Source: Leishmania mexicana MHOM/GT/2001/U1103
Lineage: Eukaryota > Euglenozoa > Kinetoplastea > Trypanosomatida > Trypanosomatidae
Reading direction: 5' to 3'
NCBI RefSeq assembly: GCF_000234665.1
Contig: NC_018319.1
Span: 473,393-537,392, forward strand
Length of the DNA: 64,000 bases
How positions within the stretch are numbered: the first letter of the stretch is position 1; each line of letters opens with the position of its first letter. The notes under the pieces are model-generated. The model saw only the letters and a program-made list of their open reading frames with translations. It had not been told where the DNA came from and ran no database searches. The position numbers and the translations under genes were made by a program. Shown piece after piece: positions 39,390 through 50,100 of the stretch.

Positions 39390-40733
39390 TTAGTAGCCAC
39401 CGTTTTCTGGGCGCGAGCGCTTGAAGCCGCCGCCACCACGACCGCCTCGACCGCCGCGGTCGTTGTTGAAGCCGCTAGTGTTCATGCGCGGGCGCTTAAA
39501 CCCGTTGCCTTCGTTGTCGCCATAGCTACCGCGCTGCTCCAAGCCGGCGCCGGCGCCGCGGGCGTTGCCACTCTTGCCGTAAGTGATGCCCTCCTCAAAA
39601 GCCTTGAGGCGGTTCTCCACCTTGCTGCGGTACTCAAGGGCAGGCGTGTTGTCGCCCTCGCCGAAAGAGTCGATGCGGGCGCTCAGCGACGCCTTTGCAG
39701 CGAGTACACGGGACATGGTGCCCTTCTGCGCCGGGGCCGCCTTGGCCACCACGGAGGCGTTGTACAGAATGCCGTACTTGGGGGTGGCCTGGCGCTGCTT
39801 CAAGGCACGGAAGAGGGCCTTCTCAGCGCCGAGGATCTGCACCGTCGAGGAGGGGTACTTGGCAAGCGTCAGCAGCGAGCCGGCCTTCTGGATGAGTCGG
39901 GCACCAATCTGCTCCCCTACCATCGTTGTCAGGTTCGGGGCGATGGTCTGCATGCGGGAGGAGAGGTAGGTAGACAGCTGCTCGCGGTACTTCGAGGCCG
40001 CAACGACCTCGTTGCACAGCCGCGAGATGTTCTCGATGTCTTCCTCCGCAATCTCCGTGCCCATTGACACCATCGCCGCCTCCTTCACCTTCTGCTCCAT
40101 CTCCTCCTCGAGAAAGTCGGAGAAGTCCGTGTCCCGGGCGTTGAAGCGCGTCTTCGTGGCCAGGACGATCTTGCAGTAGGCCACGTTGTCGTTCACGATC
40201 TTGCCCAGCTCGGGGAAGTGCCAGCCGTACCACTCGCGCGCGCGCATGGCGTACTTGTTGATCTCCTTGTCAAGGTCCTCGAGGAGCGACACCGCCTGCA
40301 CAACCATCATATCCACCTTATCAGGGGAGAATTTCAGCTTGTACCGGTTAAGGTTGTGTGCCAGACCGAGCGCCGTCTGGTTCAGCTGCTCCGCCGAGAC
40401 GTCCTCGAGGAGGCTGTCGATGTTCTGTTTAAGGGCGCGGAAGGTCGGGAGCGTGTCTTCACCGGCCACACACGGGATGGCGAGCGACTCCTTGATAGCC
40501 TTGGCCAGCTTCGCATCGGCCACCGCCAGCTCCTCGGACACCTCCTTCTCCAGGTAGTTCTTCTTCAGGAACTTGCGAACCGGCTTCGACAGCTCACCGT
40601 TCACGAGCTGCGCCGTCGTCTCGAGCGCATCGGCGGTGCTCTTGAAATGCAGCAGTGCCTTCAGTTTGCGCCTCTCGCCGTCAACCTTGAACAGCGCCAC
40701 GCCAGCAGGCAGCTCCAGCAGTGCGTACACCAT
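39390..40733 (-). CDS. NOP58: Nucleolar protein NOP58, box C/D snoRNP core
   Basis: This 447-residue protein is highly similar to NOP58. LAVADAKLAKAIKE, LGLAHNLNRYKLKFSPDKVD and REWYGWHFPELGKI mark the NOSIC region. The Nop domain follows (IAPNLTTMVGEQIGARLI, GSLLTLAKYPSSTVQILGAE, RATPKYG-type end). NOP58 pairs with NOP56 and fibrillarin on box C/D snoRNAs to guide rRNA 2'-O-methylation, which is very extensive in trypanosomatids. The usual Lys/Glu-rich C-terminus of yeast and human NOP58 is replaced by an Arg/Gly-rich tail (about 390-447) ending in NGGY. The ATG at 40733 is 9 nt from a textbook acceptor. SNU13, its snoRNP partner, is encoded in the same unit. Confidence 0.93.
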   Translation of the reverse strand: MVYALLELPAGVALFKVDGERRKLKALLHFKSTADALETTAQLVNGELSKPVRKFLKKNYLEKEVSEELAVADAKLAKAIKESLAIPCVAGEDTLPTFRALKQNIDSLLEDVSAEQLNQTALGLAHNLNRYKLKFSPDKVDMMVVQAVSLLEDLDKEINKYAMRAREWYGWHFPELGKIVNDNVAYCKIVLATKTRFNARDTDFSDFLEEEMEQKVKEAAMVSMGTEIAEEDIENISRLCNEVVAASKYREQLSTYLSSRMQTIAPNLTTMVGEQIGARLIQKAGSLLTLAKYPSSTVQILGAEKALFRALKQRQATPKYGILYNASVVAKAAPAQKGTMSRVLAAKASLSARIDSFGEGDNTPALEYRSKVENRLKAFEEGITYGKSGNARGAGAGLEQRGSYGDNEGNGFKRPRMNTSGFNNDRGGRGGRGGGGFKRSRPENGGY

Positions 40734-41628
40734 TGGTTTTCGCTAGTCACAGGGGGTGGGAGGAGGGTGGGGGTGGCTGGCGTGAGGTCAGACGAGGGGA
40801 TCCAATGTGAATGACTCGACGAAGAGGCAGGGAGAGAGTGAGAGACGGGCGCCCCGAAAAATGCACAACGGCACCAGTGACGGGAAACAGGTGATGCACA
40901 CACACACACGCGAATGGAGGGCAGGTGTCACTGCTGTAGAGAGCGCAGCAACGGATCTGCCGAGTAAGGCGAATCAAGAAGCCGCGCACCATTGGTCGAT
41001 GGGGAGGGCGGGGGCAGGTGGGTCGGTAGAGAGAAGGGAGGACGTCGATGGTGAATGAAACCGAAGTGGAAGATGGTGGACTCCGGTCATGATGGAGGAG
41101 GGTGAGAGGGAGGCCCTACAGGCGTGAAGGCCAACGATGTACCTACCTGCGCTTGTGCCTGGCGGGAGAGGGTGACGTGGGGGGGGGTGATGGGGAGGCG
41201 TCATGTCGGCGCTCTCTCGTTCTCTCACCCTCTTCCCAATGTCGCCCGGCACAAACACGCAGCTGGTCATCCACGCACATGTACGCGCATCTGCCGCTGC
41301 TGCTGATAGATTTATTCGCTTTCGTTTCGCTTATGTGTGATCATGACGGCAGCGGATCGAAGTGGGGGCTGAGTGGGGGCTGGGGGAGGGTTAGGCGAAG
41401 GAAAGGCGGAGCACATCGACCATGTTCGCGTGCGCCAGTAAAATTAGAGCTCGCAGAGAGCGGAACAAATTTACGTGTATATCCAGGGAACGGGTGTGCC
41501 GCCGTGGCCGCGCACCGCGCCATGGTCACCACCGCGGTGAGGCGACCAGCAGCAGCATCAGGTCGAACGGCAGCGCCTGTTGCCCACCTCCCGCAACGGT
41601 AGAGGCTACTCGGTGACGTTCGCCCACC
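40734..41628. other. Intergenic: 3'UTR of TMEM164-like gene and 5' flank of NOP58
   Basis: This 0.9-kb gap holds the acceptor described separately, a short CA patch at 40896-40908 and a G run at 41179-41189. No gene is seen. Confidence 0.5.
40743..40779 (-). promoter_or_regulatory. Probable spliced-leader acceptor for NOP58
   Basis: On the minus strand a nearly pure C/T tract (about 40776-40751) is followed by the first AG at 40744-40743, leaving a 9-nt 5'UTR. Confidence 0.7.
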
Positions 41629-42528
41629 CTACTCAAGCTTCGTGAGTTTCCGAGGAGAGGTGAAGCGTTGGCCAATCACCTTGCCGAGCATGCGAACGGC
41701 GATGTTGGCAACGACAGACAGTGCGACAAAAACCGGCATAAGTGCAGGGCGGTAGAGCTTCATCTTCACAATGGCGGGTGCGCTGTTGCTCAGACGCGGC
41801 GGGGCGAGTTGGTAGTTGACGTTCAGTCCGAGCAGAAGCCCGCAGGGGGCGAGGACGGCAAAGTTCGCGAACGTCGAGACCCAAGTGAGGTGGTACAGGT
41901 GCGCTCGGTCAAGTCCGAGCGTGTCGTACCGGGCGACAAAGTACAGCGGCAGCAGGAGCAGCAGAGCGTGATGCAGGAAAAAAATGTAGCCCTCCCAGAG
42001 GTACTGATGATCGTCCCAGTCCGGCTGCACCAGTGCCCCGAGCGGGCTCCAGACCCAGTCCACCAACAGCGAGGCGAGGTAGCAGCCGCTCCCGTACTGG
42101 TGCGGCCTATCGCGCATGAAGATGTAGATCCACATCCCGGTGAATAGGTGGCAGGGCATGAGAAGCCACCCCAGTTGCACAAAGGGCTTCGGCCGCGATG
42201 CCTTGGTGAGGCCCTGCACGGCGAAGCACACCATCAATATGTACGCAATCAGCCTGTTGATGGGGCATTTCAGTGAGCGACCCACTCCGGCTGTGGCGAG
42301 CCGCGAGATGGCTGCGGACCGGAAGCCGCGAGACTGGCGGTGCAGCACCCTGCAGAACAGCAGCGCCGCCGCGCAGAGCACCACGTGCAGCTTGGGAGGC
42401 TGAAACCAGTACTGGTGAGCCGGCATGACACCCCAGCTCATGCCGGTGCGGTCTCCAATCACCGTGAGGACATCAGCGAACAAATCAGGCACAATGTAGT
42501 CGCACCACGCGACTACCTCTGCATCCAT
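41629..42528 (-). CDS. TMEM164-like multispanning membrane protein
   Basis: This 299-residue protein has about seven hydrophobic segments. Several features match TMEM164: WLLMPCHLFT with Cys126-His127, FLHHALLLLLPLYFVARYD with His186-His187, and the late motif LLGLNVNYQLAPP, equivalent to VNLNNMLCP in the human protein. TMEM164 has been described as an acyltransferase that builds polyunsaturated ether phosphatidylethanolamine using a conserved Cys and His. Leishmania membranes are rich in ether lipids, so a similar role is attractive but inferred. The first true ATG is at 42528. A pyrimidine-rich run abuts it on the coding strand, and the nearest upstream AG is about 80 nt away. Confidence 0.75.
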   Translation of the reverse strand: MDAEVVAWCDYIVPDLFADVLTVIGDRTGMSWGVMPAHQYWFQPPKLHVVLCAAALLFCRVLHRQSRGFRSAAISRLATAGVGRSLKCPINRLIAYILMVCFAVQGLTKASRPKPFVQLGWLLMPCHLFTGMWIYIFMRDRPHQYGSGCYLASLLVDWVWSPLGALVQPDWDDHQYLWEGYIFFLHHALLLLLPLYFVARYDTLGLDRAHLYHLTWVSTFANFAVLAPCGLLLGLNVNYQLAPPRLSNSAPAIVKMKLYRPALMPVFVALSVVANIAVRMLGKVIGQRFTSPRKLTKLE

Positions 42529-43126
42529 CAAGGAGAAGGGGAGAAAGGCAGGTGAGGGGGGGGGTGAAGGACGGAGACGATAACGGGGCCGCAGGCGTGC
42601 GAGACAGCCCTAGGTAAGGGTCAGAAGATAGCGCAGCTGCAACGATGGTGTTGCACCCTCCAAAAAAAAATCGGCGGACGCGAAGCGGATGTGACCAATG
42701 TGGGCAAGCAAGAGAATAATGAGGAGCGATGACGTGAAGCGGATGTGGCCCGAGGCGGAGAGTGTGGGGTGGCGGTGGCGGTAGCGGTAGGTGGTGAGGA
42801 GATTGCGTGCGTGCGTGTGGATGCATGCTTTTGAGGAAGACGCTCATGGAACGTGGGTGCGTCTGTATGCGGGCCATCATCCCCCTTGCCCTGCGCGGGG
42901 CACACCGACGCGGTTTAGGCGTGGTGTGCGCAAGAGTGTGGCCCTCATTGCGTGCGCTGGCAGGCCTTCTCTGTCTACTGTTTGCTTCACATTACGGTGA
43001 TGGTGCTTAGACTGTAAGGAGGCGGATAGCGAACAACACCAGCACACACACGCACATACACACAGACGGACAGCGACACACACAAACGCCTTCGATGGCG
43101 GCCCACTGTTCGACTGTAGCGGCACC
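42529..43126. other. Intergenic: 3'UTR of the 295-residue unknown and 5' flank of TMEM164-like gene
   Basis: Coding-strand pyrimidine tract at 42531-42575, an A run at 42662-42669, and CA patches at 43040-43085. No gene is supported. Confidence 0.5.
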
Positions 43127-44014
43127 TCAGGCCTTGTCAGAGCCGTCCGCCCCCTCTGTCCCCATCTCTCTCTCCAGTGCCTCCAGCTCCGCCTGCAGGC
43201 GCGTAATCTCGTCATCGGTGACCTCCACCTCGTCCTCACTTTCCGCGGAAACCTCAGTCGCTGAAGTAGTCGCACTCGTCTGCGACGCCCCTTCCACAGT
43301 CTCATCCCCCTTCACCTTATCAGAGGTGGCCGCCGCAGAGGCCGCGGTGCCAGACGTAACGGCGGCGTTGCGCTCCGCATTCTCTTCGAGGGGGTAGTAG
43401 AGGAGGTCCACGGGCGATCTCTTATACCATGTCTGCTCTCCGGCCAAGTAGCGCCGGCAGTTGTCGCTCACGTGCCAGAAGCCGAGCTCATCCGCATGCT
43501 GGAGGGCATAGCTAGCGCAGTCCTTCCGATCCACCCGCAGACACGCCTCGAGGAAGATCTCGAAGGAGTCATCGCTGAGGCGAATGTAGTAGTGGTTGCT
43601 GCACTGGTTCAGCAGCTGACAGGCGTAGCTGAGGTCAAGCGGGCGCTCCACCAGGTCGAAGGCAGTGTGCAGGTCCTCTGCAGTAGGCCGATCCGTCCCT
43701 CGGAAGGAGTGAAACTTTCTGTACCACTCCAGTACGTACTTCTCCATGGACGTCTCGGGGCCCTCGAGGCGAGCCTTCTGAAGGAGGTGGCGCTTCTTGC
43801 TGAGCCACACCGGCTGATGCGCCATGCACTTCGGTCGCACATAGGGTCTGTCGAGGCCGCCTAGCCACGCCTGGTACAACATCTCCGTACGCTGGTGGTC
43901 TGGCTGCTGGATTACAGTGTAGATCTTCCAGTTGTCGGCGCCCTTGAGGAAGAGCATCCAGTACGGTCTGCGGTACCGCAGCGAGGCAAGGAGAGCCTGA
44001 GAGGTGCACAGCAT
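43127..44014 (-). CDS. Conserved-looking protein of unknown function, 295 residues
   Basis: I do not recognise this protein. Residues 1-215 look globular and mostly helical, rich in aromatic and basic residues (RYRRPYWMLFLKGADNWKIY, PKCMAHQPVWLSKKRHLLQK, YVLEWYRKFHSFRGTDRP). They include helix pairs (SYACQLLNQCSNHYY, then FEIFLEACLRVDRKDCASYAL) that could be a degenerate helical repeat. The last 80 residues are acidic with a short coiled coil (DDEITRLQAELEALEREMG). The basic, repeat-like character would suit a mitochondrial ribosome or RNA-processing component, but this is a guess. The ATG at 44014 is 23 nt downstream of a good acceptor, so the longer frame (to 44389) is probably not translated. 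Confidence 0.75.
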   Translation of the reverse strand: MLCTSQALLASLRYRRPYWMLFLKGADNWKIYTVIQQPDHQRTEMLYQAWLGGLDRPYVRPKCMAHQPVWLSKKRHLLQKARLEGPETSMEKYVLEWYRKFHSFRGTDRPTAEDLHTAFDLVERPLDLSYACQLLNQCSNHYYIRLSDDSFEIFLEACLRVDRKDCASYALQHADELGFWHVSDNCRRYLAGEQTWYKRSPVDLLYYPLEENAERNAAVTSGTAASAAATSDKVKGDETVEGASQTSATTSATEVSAESEDEVEVTDDEITRLQAELEALEREMGTEGADGSDKA

Positions 44015-44786
44015 GATGGCGGCCGGCTCCTCGTACCCTTCGGTGCGAGTGTATGCAGAGTAACGGCCATCGCAGAGACAGAGAGACAGCAAGAGAAAGG
44101 AGAAGATACAAGTGCGGTGCAAACAACGCGTTGAAGCGGAGGTCCAGACACACACGCACACGCAAATCCCTACGCGCATGCACCGATGTGCGAGCCTACC
44201 ACAGAGAGAGAAGAAATCGGGACATGTGAGGGCGTTCGACGTCATGTAGAAGCGCTCTACTGCTAAGACTCGTGTTTTCTGTGATGTGATGTGATTGTGT
44301 GCACGTGGCTCCCTCTGCTTCCAGAGCACGCATCTCCGTGCTCTGCCACACACACTCACCCACTCACACGCACACAGACACAGAGACACGCTTCCCCCCT
44401 CTCGCGGGCGTGGCGACGCTGTGTTCAGTCTCCTTGAGGGTGTTGTACTTGCCTTTGTTTCCTTTCATAGCCCAATGGCAGGAACGCACGCACACACACG
44501 CACGGAACAACAAGTACAGCGGATCACCGACACATGCCAGTGTAGACACGCACCCACACAGACACAGTTGACAACAGAGTCGCTGGAAAGGGTTTGAGAG
44601 AGCGCAGCCATGCACCCGTCCGCCACTACTGCACCCCCTTCCCAGTTTCGCATCTGTCTCTCTCTCTGTGTGTGTGTGTGTGCCACAACGGCATCGCCTT
44701 ACGCATGTCCGGCTCCAGGATGGAGGGAGGGAGTGCAGCCTCGGCGACGTGCGCCATTCAGCAAGGAGAGGGGCTGCCTCGTCCCA
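44015..44786. other. Intergenic: 3'UTR of HRD1-like gene and 5' flank of the 295-residue unknown
   Basis: CA patches at about 44345-44375 and 44488-44505, and a CT/GT run at 44656-44682. No gene is supported. Confidence 0.5.
44038..44108 (-). promoter_or_regulatory. Probable spliced-leader acceptor for the 295-residue unknown
   Basis: On the minus strand a long C/T tract (about 44108-44071) is followed by the first AG at 44039-44038. It implies a 23-nt 5'UTR and fixes the start at 44014. Confidence 0.6.
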
Positions 44787-46223
44787 TCACGGCGCGTGGC
44801 CCGCCTCGTCAGCGAGCTGCAGAGCGATTTGCAGTTCCCGCTCCGCCTCTCGCAGGCGCTGGTGGTACTTTTGGTACGCCTTCATCTTCAGCTGATCAGC
44901 CGTCAGCGGGGTCGTCACCCCGTCTGAGGGAGGCAGTGTCGTGCGATGCGGACAGCCGCTGCCTGCACGCGTGGCAACGGGTTGGCCGCCTGTGGCTGCA
45001 GCGCCATTCGCCGCTGGCGGCGGAGGGCGCAGCTGCTGCCTGTAGCGTTCGTACGCCTCGCGAATTTCAGCCTCCATGTCGTCGGAGGTGTCGGTCGGCT
45101 GCTGTTGAGCGGGGGCTCCCTCTTGAGCCTCAGGTGCCGCCGCGCCTTCTACCACGTCCGCTGGCGCCGGCTCGGCCTCCGCGGAAGGTGAACCTGCCGC
45201 GTCGTCGCCACCGCGCATCTGCATGATGTTCGCCCTGCAGTACGGACACGTTGAGTGGCCTTCCAACCACCGCTCGAGGCAGTCGATGTGGTAGCAGTGA
45301 CCGCATGGTAGCCGCTTCGTACCACCACCAGGCACCATGTCCTCGTAGCAAATCGTACATCGCACGTCGCGCGCCAGATCCTCGGCAGTGGCGTCAGGCA
45401 TGCTGTTCCGCACCCGCCGAGCCAAGACGAGGAACTCGGCCAGTCCAGATGCCTTCTCGAAGATTCGCAGCACATGCCCCACGAAACCGCGCAAGAGCAG
45501 CAGTGGCAGCGCCGCCTTGTAGAAAATATACGCGTAAACGCTGACGAACAGCAGCGACTCTGCAATGCTCGTGACGGCGTCCGCCACAAACGGAAGAAGT
45601 GTGTGCTGGCCACGGAGGACGAACAGGCTGGCGAAGTGCACCGTGCTGCGCAGCGATGAGCTCAACAGCAGCATGTAGATAAGAATCATGGAGTAGTGCA
45701 TCGACGCCTTCTCCTCCGTCAACTCTGGCCGTGTTTTAATCATCCACGTCAGCAGCCCAACGTCGCAGATGATCGCGAAGCACAGGTACGCCGGCATGCG
45801 CGCCGCGGACACCCACGTCATCTGCATCGTCGACAGTGTCGTGACGCGCTCCGACGCGAGCTTGTGCAGCACCCGCCACGCGAGCGTGAAAAGAAAGAAG
45901 AAGCTTGCGGCGCTTATGATCGGCTGGTCCATGTACAGCGGCACCACGACGCACTCCACCGTGTAGAGCGTGAAGGACGTGAGCAGCGCCGTCTCCTCCG
46001 ACGCGTTCAGCTGCCCAAAGAAGCACCACTGCAGCACCATCCACAGCACCACGGTAAAGGCGATGGCGGTGTTGACGATGAGCAGCCGGAAGGAGGACGA
46101 GTTTGCCAAGGCGACCATCGCTGGGTAGAACTCACGGTACGTGTTGGCGTAGTCAGCCAAGAACAAGAAGCACGCGAGGAAAGAGGAGACCACGTAGGCC
46201 ACAACCGATGTGCGGCCCACCAT
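44787..46223 (-). CDS. HRD1: HRD1/synoviolin-like RING-H2 E3 ubiquitin ligase
   Basis: This 478-residue protein has about six to eight membrane segments in the first 250 residues and a RING-H2 at 289-329. The zinc ligands are Cys289, Cys292, Cys307, His309, His312, Cys315, Cys326 and Cys329. The order of N-terminal membrane domain then RING, with the short NTYREFYPAMVAL lumenal loop after the first helix, is that of HRD1, the ER-associated degradation ligase and retrotranslocation channel. The tail is Ala/Pro/Glu-rich and contains two short helices with EIREAYERYRQQL and MKAYQKYHQRLREAERELQIAL. The ATG at 46223 lies 29 nt downstream of an acceptor, so the 40-codon upstream extension is excluded. 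GP78-type ligases are an alternative, but no CUE domain is visible. Confidence 0.82.
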   Translation of the reverse strand: MVGRTSVVAYVVSSFLACFLFLADYANTYREFYPAMVALANSSSFRLLIVNTAIAFTVVLWMVLQWCFFGQLNASEETALLTSFTLYTVECVVVPLYMDQPIISAASFFFLFTLAWRVLHKLASERVTTLSTMQMTWVSAARMPAYLCFAIICDVGLLTWMIKTRPELTEEKASMHYSMILIYMLLLSSSLRSTVHFASLFVLRGQHTLLPFVADAVTSIAESLLFVSVYAYIFYKAALPLLLLRGFVGHVLRIFEKASGLAEFLVLARRVRNSMPDATAEDLARDVRCTICYEDMVPGGGTKRLPCGHCYHIDCLERWLEGHSTCPYCRANIMQMRGGDDAAGSPSAEAEPAPADVVEGAAAPEAQEGAPAQQQPTDTSDDMEAEIREAYERYRQQLRPPPPAANGAAATGGQPVATRAGSGCPHRTTLPPSDGVTTPLTADQLKMKAYQKYHQRLREAERELQIALQLADEAGHAP

Positions 46224-47171
46224 GACGACCCCCGCGATGGCTGCCGGCGCGGCTCGAAAAGGCGAGAAAAGCAGTAAAAGAATGCGGCGACGGGTGCACC
46301 GAGAGGTGCACCGCACGCAGACGCCTGTGTGCGGTGCGTGCAAGGAAAGTCGTGGGCGAGTGTATGGGTGGATATCCTACTCTGCAGCAGAGTGCACTTT
46401 GTGCCCTCCACGAGAGCGAGAAGAGCGAGCGGAAGATAGGGAGAGTGACGAGTAGAGGCGAAGGTGACGTATCATAGCAATGGGTATCATCGCCATGGGC
46501 GTCTGTGCAGCACAGTGGCCTAACTCGACACGACGGCGTGGTGGCGAGTGGTGCCGCGCCCGCCTGAAGACGGCTTGCGCGATACCGCGCACAACGTCGA
46601 ATCATCTCTTCCTTTCGCCACACACCTCTCTGCCGGTGCAAGGCACCGACGCGGCGCAGTGAAACACAGCCATCGGGCGTGCCTTGTATGTCAGCTGTCC
46701 ATGAGGGTTTTACGGCGGACGGGCGGCGTATCTGGCGAGCTTCCACTGCGTGTTGCGGCCATGACAACGCCGCGCCTCGCATTCACAAGGGCTCCATTGC
46801 CGCCACCACCACCACCACCATAGCAGTACAGCGCGCACACACATCAGCTCCACGTGAGGAGGTGCAAGCGGCGGCGAAGGTCGCGCTTGCCAGCTTGGGG
46901 GGAGGGAGGGGTGAACAGAGGAACGACAGCGCCGCAAGAGCCATTGGCCTGCGCAGCAAGCGAAGGAATGACGCGGAGGCCGTCCCGCCATCGTCACGAC
47001 AGCCTCCTTGCCAGCCCTTCGAGTGTACGTGTGAGCGGGGGGAGGGAGAAGGGGGCTGCTCACCGATACGAGTGAACAACCTGCCCAATATCTGCCACCG
47101 CAGAGGCAACCGCACAGAGAGGTGGGGCCGTCGAGAAGTGGTGAGAGCCCCCTCGTCCAGTTTGGATGGAA
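46224..47171. other. Intergenic: 3'UTR of MSH3 and 5' flank of HRD1-like gene
   Basis: This 0.95-kb gap holds a CCA triplet repeat at 46799-46820, GA-rich plus-strand blocks near 46418-46445, and no supported gene. Confidence 0.5.
46253..46286 (-). promoter_or_regulatory. Probable spliced-leader acceptor for the HRD1-like gene
   Basis: On the minus strand a T/C-rich tract (about 46286-46257) is followed by the first AG at 46254-46253, giving a 29-nt 5'UTR. Confidence 0.6.
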
Positions 47172-50100
47172 TCACGACGACAGAAAACGGCGTACCTCGT
47201 AGAGGACCTGCTTCACGCGATGCTGCTGCTCCGCCTCGGCGCTTAGGCGACTGGCGGTGTCCGTCACCGCAGATGGCAGACCTGCTTCCCGGCCGATCGC
47301 TACACCGAAGCTCGACGGCGTGACGCCGCGGCACGGCTTGTAGGTGAAGACCAACGACGGCTTCATGCCATGGTCAGCGAGCGGACTTGGGTCCGACTCC
47401 TTGAAGCCCATGTAGTAGCACGTCACGTCGCGAGCTTCGTCGGCGTCCATCCGCTTCTCTTCATTTTCCCCGCCGCCGGAGGTCCTCTGCACCACGTAGG
47501 GATCGCACAGATAGCAATAGTGCGTCACGAACACGGTGGTGGCCCGACGGTCGAGCAAGTACTCTAGCGTCGCGGCAGCAACGGCAGCACCGTCGAAGCT
47601 GCTTGTGCCGCGCCCCAGCTCGTCCATCAGCACAAGTGAATGGGGCAGCTGCGGGGCACGCAGGATGCGACTTGTCTCGTCCATCTCTGAGAGAAAGGTG
47701 GAGGCCCCTTCAAGGATGGAGTCGCTGGCGCCCATGCGGCAATATACGCCCTCGAACACCGGCAGCTCCGCTGCGTCGGCCGGCACGCCACAGCCCATTT
47801 GCGCCAGCACGACGAACGTACCCACCATGCGCATGAGAGCAGACTTGCCGCCCATGTTTGGCCCGGTCAGCAGCCACGCCCCGCCTGCGCGCAGCTGCAC
47901 ATCGCAGCTGACGTAGCCGTGAGGGAGAAGCCGATCGAGGATGGGGTGGCGGCCCTGCCGAATGGTGAGCGCCACGGGCGACGACGCCGACGTAGAAGAC
48001 TGCCGCGCCCACGCTGGTAGCGCCACGAGCGCTGGCATCACATAGCCCGGCTGCTGGGACACCAACGCCAGAGAGCGGAGAGCGTCCAGTGCTGCGATGG
48101 ATTCCACCACGCCCGTCAGCACCCGCATCACTTCTACGTCAGCGACGGTATCACGCTGGTGCTGACACCAAGCTGCGGTGGCCGCCAGCAACAGCCGCTC
48201 CGTCGCCGCCGTCAGCCCAATGTGCTGCTCCGTGATAATCGGCGTGCGGTATCGCACATTCGTCTTCGTGCGTGTCTGCACTACCCAGTCCGACGGCACG
48301 CGCGCGCACTTGCAGGCCGGCACGTCGAGTACAAAGGGAGTGCCACAGATGGCGCGATACTCGAGCCCTGGCAAGCCTAGCACCTTTCGTGCTGCCTCCA
48401 GCTCCGCCTGCAGGGCAGCCTCTGCCTCCTGCCTCGCCTTCAGATGCGGCAGCAACGCGTTCGGCACGGCGCGACAGCCCTCCGTGAAGTACTCTAGCGG
48501 TGTCGTCGCGGTGGTGCGTAGCAGTGCAGCATGCCTCTCGAGCAGTCGCGCCACCGCGGGGCCATGTACATTTGCCAGCAGTTGAGTAAGAAGAGGCGGC
48601 GGTCGGCTGCCGCTGAGGCCGGCATCGCTGTCCCCGTCGCACAGCTGCGCTGCCAGTACTGAAACACTTCGTACCATGCGCAGCAGGCGCACGAACTCGA
48701 CAACTTGGCAGCGCTCAGCATACAGCTTGCTCACGACGGCCTCGATATCCCCCAGGCGCGCGCACTCGTGAAGGAGATCCTCGACCTGGCCGTGGTCTTT
48801 GCAGACCATGAGGTAAACGAGTACTTCCTGCCTGGCGACAATGGAGGCGCGCTCGCACAGCGGCGCAGCAAGCCACCGGCGCAGACACCGCGATCCGCAC
48901 GGTGTGACGCTGTGGTCGAGCAGTCCTACCAAGGAGCCACGGGGCCCTACACTGCTGTGAAAAACGTCCAACGCACGCAGCGTCGGGCCGGGAAGGTGCA
49001 GGCAGCCAAGCCGCGCGCCTGTGCTCGCGCCGTCGGGCGCTGGAGACGCCGGCACTGCCGCTCCTTCTTCGTTTTCGCGGGGCGCCTCTTCAGTTGAGCT
49101 TCCGCCCGCGCACAGCGACCGGTACACCTGGTCCAGCCTGTACGGCTTCAGATACGACTCGATGGCAGCGTCGATGCTCTGCCCTGCGGCATAGACGTAG
49201 CCAGAGACGCTGACGTCTTTGCCATCCTCCTCCCCGTTCGCTGTCGGCCCGAAATTGAGTGGCAACCCGTGGCGCAGAACCGTGGCGTACACCTCCGGGA
49301 GAGCCTTCAAAAAGCATGCTGTCGTGCGTTGCAGCGACACGTCACGGCTGCCGCGCTCTCTCGATGGGGACTCTGCCGCCAGCACAATCACCTCGGCGAT
49401 GTCGTACTGCTGCGTGATGTCCTCCAGCTCGAGAGCGCCTCGAACGTCGAAGCGCAGGCACCGCTGCGTCACGAAGCTCACCAGCACCACCGACAGCGGC
49501 GGCCGCGCTGTTGTGGGTGCGTCCTCTGTGGCATCGGTGCCACGCGTACCACCGCAGCGGCCGGTGTCTATGAAGCACAGGAATAGCTCCGATGCGCTTG
49601 CGTCTGGCGAAGGAGGCGCATGCGGTGGTGGCCAGCTGAAGCCATTGCCATCCCCCTCTTCGGCTTCTCCCGCTCCGGCGCAGCTCTCCTCTGCTGGGAC
49701 TTTGGAGGCATCCCCAGGACCGCAGCCGTTGCCACCGCCGTTGGTGACGCGTTCCGTGGGGAGGAGGGTACCGCGGCTGTACAGCTGCGACACACTGCGG
49801 GTGAAGAGGCCGCTCTTGAGTCCGTCCGCCGCTCGCATAGCCGCGGACTCCTGGTCAGCAAAGCCAACGTGGTACCCCATCGCCACAAGCCGGTGCACGT
49901 AGAGGTCCACGCGGGTGTACGGGAAACTGCTGTACTCGAAGGGTTGCCCTGGAATACACATGATGCCGACGCGGCGGCTGACGGCGCGGCTGTCGGAGCC
50001 GTAGAATTTTACGCGATAACCGCAAGCGACCATCAAGATCACATGTGGTGAGATGGATTCTTTCAGCGCCACTACCTGCTGCTCGAGTGGGGTCAGGCTG

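Noticed and set aside
39390..40733. Assignment of this gene to NOP56
   Set aside because: The overall pattern and short N-terminus match NOP58; for example the LKFSPDKVDMMVVQAVSLL segment.
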